Shown: positions 1 through 5,700 of the stretch, piece after piece
How positions within the stretch are numbered: position 1 is the stretch's first letter
Layout of the letters: the number at the start of each line of letters is the position of its first letter
NCBI GenBank assembly: GCA_011524675.1
Contig: WTJX01000175.1
Span: forward strand, 1 to 6,638
Direction: 5' to 3'
DNA: 6,638 bases
Origin: Cytophagales bacterium
GTDB lineage: Bacteria > Bacteroidota > Bacteroidia > Cytophagales > JAAEPT01
Notes under the pieces: model-generated
Seen by the model: only the letters and a program-made list of their open reading frames with translations
The model's database searches: none
Told to the model about the DNA's origin: nothing
Translations under genes and position numbers: made by a program

Positions 1-63
1 ATTTTTTTGATACTAGACAAGACCCTTCAAAAATGAAAGGCTAGAGCAGAACTGTTGTCTGTT

Positions 64-77
64 TACTAGCAATGACC
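64..77 (-). repeat. Half copy of the short palindromic repeat
   Basis: The sequence tagcaatgac matches on the minus strand the left half (GTCATTGCGA) of the palindrome seen in full at 201-230 and 842-871. It is the left boundary motif of the long module and has a counterpart at 705-718, at the same 641-base offset. On its own it is short, so the call depends on that conserved position. Confidence 0.45.
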
Positions 78-200
78 CACGCTGTTTTTTTGCTGTCCTT
101 GATAAAAGGTTGTTCACGCTTTTAATTTTTATCACTCAAAGAATACTCTTCTTCACTACCAATCTACCATGCTTTTGACGTGTAGCACACTCTTTCAAGT

Positions 201-230
201 CCCGTCATCGCGAGTGGAGCGACGCGATCC
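201..230 (+). repeat. Short imperfect palindromic repeat, copy 1
   Basis: This is a copy of the intergenic motif GTCATTGCGA...GAAGCAATCC. Here atcgcg (207-212) pairs perfectly with cgcgat (223-228) around a 10-base loop. Compared with the copy at 842-871, the pair C209-G226 becomes T850-A867, a compensatory change that keeps the stem. From memory, similar dispersed sequences are scattered in intergenic DNA of many Bacteroidota and other bacteria. Their role is unknown to me. Confidence 0.7.
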
Positions 231-292
231 AGAATGATAAGCCATACACAAACATCTTTAGAACAAATCATTCAACAAACGACTAGTTCTCA

Positions 293-308
293 TTCCACTA
301 AAGTGGAA
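293..308. repeat. Small hairpin at right end of module copy 1
   Basis: The arms ttccac (293-298) and gtggaa (303-308) are perfectly complementary around the loop taaa. The same position in module copy 2 (934-947) keeps ccac/gtgg around the loop gaaa, so the hairpin is conserved while the loop changes. No T-run follows, so it does not look like an intrinsic terminator. It marks where homology between the two modules ends. Confidence 0.55.
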
Positions 309-370
309 ATGAAATCCTGCTCCTCTCTTCTTATTGTTTTCAGAAGATGTACGACTGTAGCCCACTATCC

Positions 371-399
371 TAGATTGCTTCACTGCGTTACCAATGACG
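371..399 (-). repeat. Short imperfect palindromic repeat, inverted copy
   Basis: Read on the minus strand, this stretch matches the copy at 842-871 closely, sharing the run aacgcagtgaagcaatc and the flanking cgtc. The stem attg (374-377)/caat (392-395) is retained. It lies at the left end of the first tandem ~160-bp unit, in the opposite orientation to the copies inside the long modules. Confidence 0.65.
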
Positions 400-530
400 T
401 ATTTTGTAACTATCTGATTTTCAATGTATTCCATTGAGTCCAAAAAGCACCAAAAAACAAAAATCAAATGACAAACTTTTGTTTTTTGTGATTTGCTATT
501 TGTGATTTCGTCATTCGGCTTTTTTGAGTT
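371..530 (+). repeat. Tandem ~160-bp unit, copy 1
   Basis: Positions 401-520 align ungapped to 561-680 at offset 160, with about 95 of 120 identical by hand count (~79%). The left part (371-400 against 531-560) is weaker but shares atgacgt. Strongest shared blocks are tttgtaac, acaaactttt and tttgctatttgtgatttcg followed by tcatt. The AT-rich core carries tttgtgattt twice in close succession (485-494 and 499-508). No coding signal is seen. The two copies are head to tail and directly adjacent. Confidence 0.75.
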
Positions 531-690
531 CTTAGAAGTCTAGTGACTACCTATGACGTTTTTTTGTAACTTTCTTATAATCAGTGTGTTTCATTGAATT
601 TAGAAAGTACCAAAAAATAAATCACAAATAACAAACTTTTACTTTTTGTATTTTGCTATTTGTGATTTCGTCATTTTGCCTTTTTGTTTT
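531..690 (+). repeat. Tandem ~160-bp unit, copy 2
   Basis: This is the second head-to-tail copy of the unit at 371-530. The palindrome at its left end is badly degraded: only tagtgactacctatgacg (541-558) still resembles the inverted copy at 371-399. The AT-rich core is better preserved and here forms a perfect 12-bp inverted repeat (619-630/657-668). Module copy 2 begins about 12 bases beyond the right edge. Confidence 0.7.
619..668. repeat. AT-rich inverted repeat in tandem unit 2
   Basis: The arms aaatcacaaata (619-630) and tatttgtgattt (657-668) are exact reverse complements with 26 bases between them. Pairing extends about four more bases inward past one mismatch. In unit 1 the right arm (497-508) is intact, but the left arm (461-470) has changed or lost bases, so the potential hairpin is weaker there. 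It is too AT-rich and too widely spaced for a typical terminator. Confidence 0.55.
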
Positions 691-704
691 TGGAAAAAAC
701 GGGG

Positions 705-718
705 GACTCGCAATGACT
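705..718 (-). repeat. Half copy of the short palindromic repeat
   Basis: The sequence gactcgcaatgac reads gtcattgcgagtc on the minus strand, a very close match to gtcatcgcgagtg at 204-216. It is the counterpart of the half copy at 64-77. It shows that each long module starts with an inverted half motif and contains a direct full motif further right. Confidence 0.55.
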
Positions 719-841
719 AACGATGTTTAACCCTACTTTACGTTATAAAACCGCACTCGCTTTCAACCTTCATCACTCAAAGAACATTCTTTTTTACTAC
801 CGGGCTACTATACTTTTGATATATAAAACACTTTTTTAAGC

Positions 842-871
842 CCCGTCTTTGCGAACGCAGTGAAGCAATCC
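842..871 (+). repeat. Short imperfect palindromic repeat, copy 2
   Basis: This is the equivalent of 201-230 in the second module. The stem ttgc (849-852)/gcaa (865-868) is kept, and includes the T850-A867 pair that replaces C209-G226 of copy 1. The flanking tttg/caat pairing has one mismatch at 848/869. The spacer aacgcagtga matches the inverted copy at 371-399 better than copy 1, so the copies do not simply group by module. Confidence 0.65.
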
Positions 872-933
872 AGAATAGTAAGCTAGGCACAGACATCTTT
901 AGAGTAAATCATTAAATAAACGACTGGATTACA

Positions 934-947
934 TTCCACGAAAGTGG
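934..947. repeat. Small hairpin at right end of module copy 2
   Basis: The arms ccac (936-939) and gtgg (944-947) close a gaaa loop, at the position equivalent to the hairpin at 293-308. The outer two pairs of copy 1 are lost here because gtgg is followed by ca instead of aa. Confidence 0.5.
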
Positions 948-999
948 CATAAAAGAATGAAGAAATTAGAATAATTAAGACAATGAATGAAACGTAGTG

Positions 1000-1046
1000 G
1001 TTAATGATTAGAGATTAGTTTTTGGTTATGAGTTATGTGTTGGGTT
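1000..1046. repeat. Simple AT-rich degenerate repeats
   Basis: The run contains short imperfect reiterations, aatgattagagattag and ggttatgagttatg, of the kind often seen between genes in this phylum. No coding or structural signal goes with them. They probably reflect local slippage. Confidence 0.35.
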
Positions 1047-1162
1047 GAAAGTTAAAAAAACTATTTCCTGTAAATCTAAAAGCTAATAAATTTTCTAAAG
1101 ACTCGATACTAAATTATTGACCATTGAGCATCATGTTGTCTCATGAGAGCTAAGACATAATT

Positions 1163-1183
1163 CACCAAACGGGTGTTTTTTTT
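1163..1183 (+). terminator. Weak terminator-like hairpin with T8 tail
   Basis: The arms cacc (1163-1166) and ggtg (1172-1175) close a five-base loop, followed at once by eight T residues. The stem is only four pairs, so efficient termination is doubtful, and no upstream gene in the window needs it. The end of the T-run also supplies the -33 TTTG of the promoter, which may be its real role. Confidence 0.2.
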
Positions 1184-1212
1184 GCGTGTTAAATTAAAAA
1201 AGACTATTTTTG
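1181..1212 (+). promoter_or_regulatory. Bacteroidota-type sigma-ABfr promoter for the hydrolase
   Basis: A TTTG at 1181-1184 is followed after 20 bases by TATTTTTG at 1205-1212. This matches the -33 TTTG and -7 TAnnTTTG consensus known for the primary sigma factor of Bacteroidota, within its usual spacing. Transcription would begin near 1217-1220, leaving a leader of about 30 bases before the ATG at 1249. There is no purine-rich ribosome site just before the ATG, only AT-rich sequence, which is normal for this phylum. Confidence 0.6.
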
Positions 1213-1248
1213 TGTCGAATTAACATTTATTAATTTAACGTAGTTATT

Positions 1249-2406
1249 ATGTTGGCTAAAAAAAGAGGAACTTACACTTATCTTTTTGTTTTTGGGATTT
1301 TATCTCTCACATTATTTTCTTTTAAATATGCTGTAGAAAAGTACAATGCTTTTTATCCAGCCGAATTATGGAAGGATAATAATGGTGTACATATCAATGC
1401 GCATGGTGGAGGTATCTTGTTTCACAATGGGCTTTACTACTGGTATGGAGAGCATAAGATAGCAGGTTATGAGGGAAATAAAGCTCATGTAGGTGTACAT
1501 GTCTATACGTCAACAGATTTATATAACTGGACGGATAAAGGAATAGCTCTTAGTGTAGATACGGTAGATACGAAGTCTGACATTGCCAAAGGTTGTATAT
1601 TAGAGAGACCTAAAGTGATATACAATAAGAAAACTGGAAAATTTGTAATGTGGTTTCACTTAGAGCTAAAAGGCATGAAGTATGCTGCTGCTAGGTCTGG
1701 TGTAGCGGTCTCTGATAGTCCTACAGGACCTTTTACCTTTATACGATCTTTGAGACCTAATAAAGGTGCTTGGGCTATCAATGCTAAAGATTTTCATAAA
1801 AAAGGAGTTTTATCGGCAAGTACTGTTACCAGAAAAGACCTTAATGGCGTTAGAGACCCTCAAAAAGTAGATGCTTTGAATATTTTGGGGAGAGACTTTA
1901 AAGGTGGGCAGATGGCTAGAGATATGAACTTGTTTGTTGATGATGATGGCAAAGCGTACCATATCTTTTCGTCCGAAGAGAACTCTACAACTCATATTGC
2001 CGAGCTAAGTGATGACTACCTTTCTCATACTGGGAAGTACGTACGTTGTTTTGTAGGTATGTTTATGGAAGCTCCTACTTTGTTCAAAACGAGTGAAGGG
2101 AAATATTATTTCATTGGGTCGGGCTGTTCTGGTTGGAAACCTAATACCGCAAGATCAGCGGTAGCAGACGATTTGTTTGGTCCTTGGAAGAGACTGGGCA
2201 ATCCTTGCATTGGAGAACACGCTGAAACAACCTTTGATTCTCAGAGCACCTATGTGCTACCTGTACAAGGAAAGAAAGATACATTTATATTCATGGCAGA
2301 CCGATGGACTCCAAAAAATGCCATTGACGGAAGATACATTTGGCTACCTATATACTTTGAAGGAGGAAAACCTCAAATAAAATGGCTAGATAAATGGAGT
2401 CTATAA
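1249..2406 (+). CDS. GH43 glycoside hydrolase, subfamily 24-like (exo-beta-1,3-galactanase type)
   Basis: This is a complete 385-residue secreted or membrane-anchored enzyme. The N-terminus has KKR at 4-6 and a hydrophobic stretch (about 9-27) that acts as a Sec signal or anchor; no lipobox cysteine is seen. The rest fits the five-bladed GH43 propeller and resembles the exo-beta-1,3-galactanase branch: AHGGGIL (51-57), YYWYGE (63-68), ERPKVI (119-124), RDMNLFVDDDG (224-234), MEAP (273-276), SGWKP (294-298), SQSTYVLP (331-338), DRW (351-353) and RYIWLP (362-367). The Asp base usual in GH43 (ADP motif) is replaced by A51-H52-G53. E274 is the expected general acid; E119 and Q332 match the substrate- and base-position residues of the fungal Pc1,3Gal43A, from memory. 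About 50 residues (170-222) separate two blades, as I recall for bacterial relatives. The start is fixed by an in-frame TAA at 1231-1233. Likely role: trimming galactose from beta-1,3-galactan in the periplasm or at the cell surface. Family is confident; substrate is inferred. Confidence 0.88.
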   Translation: MLAKKRGTYTYLFVFGILSLTLFSFKYAVEKYNAFYPAELWKDNNGVHINAHGGGILFHNGLYYWYGEHKIAGYEGNKAHVGVHVYTSTDLYNWTDKGIALSVDTVDTKSDIAKGCILERPKVIYNKKTGKFVMWFHLELKGMKYAAARSGVAVSDSPTGPFTFIRSLRPNKGAWAINAKDFHKKGVLSASTVTRKDLNGVRDPQKVDALNILGRDFKGGQMARDMNLFVDDDGKAYHIFSSEENSTTHIAELSDDYLSHTGKYVRCFVGMFMEAPTLFKTSEGKYYFIGSGCSGWKPNTARSAVADDLFGPWKRLGNPCIGEHAETTFDSQSTYVLPVQGKKDTFIFMADRWTPKNAIDGRYIWLPIYFEGGKPQIKWLDKWSL

Positions 2407-2693
2407 GCTAAAATGAACTGATCTAAAAAAAGTAAGCATTCGGTAAACCACGTATTGAGCTTTAGTTTTTTTTGATAGCTCGCTCCGCAAATTTAGTGAA
2501 TAAAGCTTTTAGCCTTTAGCAGTTAGCTCTGAAGTAATCGTCCAAAAACACTTTAAAAAAATAGACGAAAGTTAATGAATGATTGACTATAGAATGTAAA
2601 AGCTAATAACCAAAAGCTCACGAGAATTAAAACGTGCTTAACTTAGTGCTTACAAAAAGACAACGCCTCTGCACTTTACTTATGTAGTTGAAA

Positions 2694-2731
2694 CTAAATT
2701 CACTAATTTTGATGACAATTAGTGAATTTAG
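2694..2731. promoter_or_regulatory. Perfect 15-bp inverted repeat abutting the regulator start codon
   Basis: The arms ctaaattcactaatt (2694-2708) and aattagtgaatttag (2717-2731) are exact reverse complements separated by eight bases. The right arm ends on the base before the ATG at 2732, and its last three bases are the in-frame TAG that closes the upstream frame. The half-site ttagtgaat (2719-2727) also occurs at 2493-2501. It could be an operator for a dimeric regulator, or a leader hairpin that hides a start codon. The sequence alone does not decide between these. Confidence 0.6.
2704..2711 (+). promoter_or_regulatory. Candidate -7 box of the regulator promoter
   Basis: TAATTTTG matches the TAnnTTTG consensus and lies across the left arm and spacer of the inverted repeat. 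No TTTG is found at the expected distance upstream; the nearest TTG (2688-2690) is only 13 bases away, so the call is weak. If real, the transcript would start near 2717, leaving about 15 bases to the first ATG or about 30 to the second ATG at 2747. Confidence 0.35.
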
Positions 2732-5700
2732 ATGATACGGCTCTGTATGAAAGTCATTATAAGAATAGCTTTATTTTTTTGTTTTGTTCTAACTAGCAAG
2801 AACGCCTTTAGTGATACCTTGCGAGGATACCTCAAAAACTTTCCGAAGAGTACCATTCTTACTGATAACAAGATTAATAAAATCTTACAAGATCAAGAAG
2901 GCTATATTTGGATAGCTACAATCAATGGACTCTATAGATTTGATGGCTATGAATATGAGCAACACGCTTTCTTTGAAGCTGAAAAACAATCTCCCTTAAG
3001 ACCCATCAAAGACATACAATTTGACGACTATGGTAGAATTTGGATTATGAGTAGTAGAGGGCTCTTGCACTACTATGTTATTGAAGAGAAAAAATTAACA
3101 GACGTAAATTTCAAGCATAATAACGGGTTAAATAGTATTGCTGTCTATGACTCTTTACTTATCATGGGGATAAATGGCAGCTCATATTACACTACCATAA
3201 ACAAAGAAATTAAAAGTACCATAGCCCCCATTGAGTTTGCTAGAAATATAGGCGATCCAAGGTCGTGCTTTACGTATAAAGAACAAACGTGGTGTCTTTT
3301 AAAACAAAATCTAATACAGCTACATTTTGGAGAAAAACTGAGCATAAACAAAAAGATAAAAACACCAAAAAATATATTACGCTATGTCATAGACAGGGAG
3401 GGAAGTAGTTGGGTATATAATGGAAAAGTTCTATCTCAATACAATCAAAAAAATAAGCAATGGACTGACATAGCATCATTAGATCAAAACCTGATAGACA
3501 TAACATATGACAATAAAAGAAAAAAGCTTTGGCTACTAACTAAAAACCATATTTTTTATTTAGACGAAAAAAATAAAATCCCCGTCAAACTACCTTTTTT
3601 GTATAGAAAAAATATTGAAGACTTAGATGTCAAAAAAATATTTATTGACGCTCAAGGCAATATTTGGTTAATTACAAAAGAACATTTTCATCTGATTTGT
3701 TTCCCTAAAAACAACTTCTATCCTGCTAAGTATCACGATGTATTTGCAAATAAATTAATTGCAAGTATTCATAAAGATCCAAAAGGAAATCTCTGCTACT
3801 CTACCATGAAAAGAGGTTTCACCATTTTTGACCCTAACACTCAAAAGCACAAAGAGGTTTTTAAAAACTACATACGTAAAATCGCTTCTACCCCAGACTC
3901 TTTACTGATCCTAAACTTTACAAACTATATCAATACTGTGCAGTATGACACAAGCTTTAACATTAAAATCCTAAATACCATCCGCACAAAAACATATAAT
4001 TTTGGGTTGAGTTTTAAAAAAGGCATACTTTGGGTAGCTGATTTTCAATCGGTCAAAAAATATATGTTGGCAGATATGGAAGACACACTAATAAGTAAAT
4101 ATAAACTAAACGTTACACCAAATGACTTCCAATATGACACACTCACACATAGCTTATTGATATGTACAAGTACCAAAGGACTTTTCCAACTAGAACTTGA
4201 CGAGCATGATTCTATTGTAAACATTAAGACAATAGACAAATCTGAAGGATTGAAAAGTAACTTATGCATTACATCTCTCAAACAAAAAAATAAATTATGG
4301 ATAGCTACTTCCGCAGGCTTATCAAAATTTATATATAACAAAGAGTTAAAAAAATATGACCTCTTAAAAAATTACACCAAAGCAGATGGACTTACCGACA
4401 ACAGAATAGTAAGCATCGTAGAAGAAAACGACAGTACGCTATGGGTTGCTACCAGTATAGGTCTAAACAAGTTTATTATTCCACAAGAAAAATTCATTAC
4501 ATATTATAAAGAAGAAGGTTTTATCTCTAATTATTTTTCCAATAGGACGAGTTTAAAAACCAAAGATGGTAAGCTTCAATTTGGAACTGTTAAGGGTATA
4601 GTCGTTGTTGATCCTAAAAAAATAAAAAATAGTAACTATACATATACACCCTTTGTCAAGGTTCACTCTATCAATGGAGAAAAAGGACATACACTGCAAG
4701 AACTCAATAATTTAGCCCCTACTCAAAAAAACATACAATTAAGGGTAAGCATCCCCAATTATATCTCTCCCGAAGCCATTCGCTATCGTTATAAGCTAAA
4801 ACAAAAGGATGAGTGGAAATATTACTATGCGAGTCAAAATGAAATATCATTTTATAACTTAGCCTTTGGAGAGCATACATTCATGATACAAGTAAGTAAT
4901 GAGAATAACGAGTGGAATTCAGAGATACGCTCATTCCCTATATACATCAACACGCCCTTTTGGTTGAAGTGGTGGTTTATACTTGCTTGTGTCCTTTTAC
5001 TGATGACTTGTATCGCCTTGTACATACGATTTTCTGTAAAGCAGTTTAGTAAAAAAAGAGCCTTTGACCTACAGTTAGATTTAGAAAAAAAATTAAGAGA
5101 AACAGATCAAGAAAAAATAAAGTTCTTTACAGATGTGTCTCACGACCTCAAAACACCTCTCACTATGATAAGTGAGCCTATAGAAAAAATGAACGAAGAA
5201 GAACTCTCTGAGCAAGAACGAAAATTTTTACTTAAAACAGTATCCAAAAACACCAGTAGGCTTATCAAACTGGTGCATAAGGCATTGGAGTTTGGCACTA
5301 CTGATAAGCAAGAAATGACCTTAAATCTACAAAAGGTAGAACTGATTTCTTTTATAAAAGAGCTTGTAGAGATGTTTATGTTTGAGGCTAAAGGAAAAGG
5401 GGTATCACTTGAGGTTAAAACAGAAGAAAAAGAAATTGTACTATATATTGATAAAGAAAAGGTAGAGCGTGTGTTGTTCAACATTATCACCAATGCACTA
5501 AAAAACACCTCCAAGGAAGATAAAATAACCATCCAACTAACACATGATCGTCTGCAAGAACAGGTATCTCTAAGTATCAAAGATACGGGTAGAGGGATCA
5601 AAGAAGAAAAATTAAAACACCTCTTCAACAGGTTTTATCAAGCCGATGCAGAAAAAGAAGGGCAAGGCATAGGGCTATCTATCGTAAAAAGATATGTAGA

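Larger units (their letters stand above)
61..308 (+). repeat. Long direct repeat, copy 1 (~245-bp module)
   Basis: This stretch aligns without gaps to 702-947 at a constant offset of 641. By hand count over 131-306 about 136 of 176 positions are identical (~77%), and about 30 of the 40 differences are transitions, which fits decay of two copies of one ancestor. Upstream of 131 the match is weaker but the shared caatgac (70-76) and tgttt keep the same offset. Landmarks in order are a half palindrome near 64-77, the block atcactcaaa (131-140), a full palindrome (201-230), acatcttta (252-260) and a small ttccac/gtggaa hairpin at the right end. The frame is not conserved as coding. The element family is not identified. 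Confidence 0.8.
702..947 (+). repeat. Long direct repeat, copy 2 (~245-bp module)
   Basis: Second copy of the module at 61-308, in the same orientation and offset by exactly 641 with no indel that I can find. It is slightly more AT-rich than copy 1. Most substitutions are transitions, consistent with mutational decay of non-selected DNA. Homology ends just after gtgg at 944-947; beyond it the sequence is unrelated to that after 308. The right edge lies about 230 bases upstream of the hydrolase promoter. Confidence 0.8.
1..1248. other. Gene-free, repeat-rich intergenic region
   Basis: No credible gene was found here. The only open frames, about 67-69 codons at 234-467 on both strands, overlap each other, lie inside diverged non-coding repeats and have no recognisable protein features. 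The content is a nested repeat array: a ~245-bp module at 61-308 and 702-947, two tandem ~160-bp units between them, several copies of a short palindrome, then simple AT-rich sequence from about 950 to 1160 and a promoter at 1181-1212. The region 5' of position 1 is unseen, so a gene ending just upstream cannot be excluded. Confidence 0.8.
2407..2731. other. Intergenic gap between hydrolase and regulator
   Basis: These 325 bases hold no gene. No convincing terminator follows the hydrolase. The T8 run at 2465-2473 sits inside a weak gagct/agctc pairing (2457-2461/2477-2481), which is the wrong arrangement. An AT-rich degenerate stretch around 2500-2530 repeats tttagc, and aaaagctaata (2598-2608) also occurs near 1078. 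The right end carries the inverted repeat at 2694-2731. The gap size and a candidate box at 2704-2711 suggest the regulator has its own promoter. Confidence 0.6.

Noticed and set aside
234..467. Overlapping 67- and 69-codon open frames on both strands.
   Set aside because: They lie across the end of a repeat module and the first tandem unit, overlap each other on opposite strands, and are not preserved as frames in the equivalent second copies. Chance frames are the better reading.
595..604. Ten-base match tgaatttaga shared with the regulator inverted repeat (2723-2732).
   Set aside because: Short AT-rich matches of this size are expected by chance in this window, and the surrounding symmetry is absent.
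201..871. Possible CRISPR array from the recurring palindrome.
   Set aside because: Copies are in mixed orientation, only ~70-85% alike, and spaced irregularly by ~130-440 bases, with spacers that are themselves repeats. None of this fits a CRISPR array.
61..947. Insertion sequence or transposon with a transposase.
   Set aside because: No transposase-like frame and no clear terminal inverted repeats or target duplications were seen. A non-autonomous element remains possible but unsupported.
1249..2406. Annotation as beta-xylosidase or alpha-arabinofuranosidase, the default GH43 label.
   Set aside because: The usual Asp-base ADP motif is absent, and the ERPKV, MEAP and SQSTYVLP signatures point to the exo-beta-1,3-galactanase branch.
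2457..2481. Intrinsic terminator after the hydrolase.
   Set aside because: The T8 run lies in the loop between gagct and agctc, not after a GC-rich stem. It cannot work as a standard terminator on either strand.
5140..5628. 162-codon open frame on the minus strand within the kinase region, plus other antisense frames at 1810-1995, 4045-4341 and 6004-6219.
   Set aside because: These are shadows of strongly supported coding sequence on the plus strand. They are rich in serine and hydrophobic residues from antisense reading and show no protein motifs.
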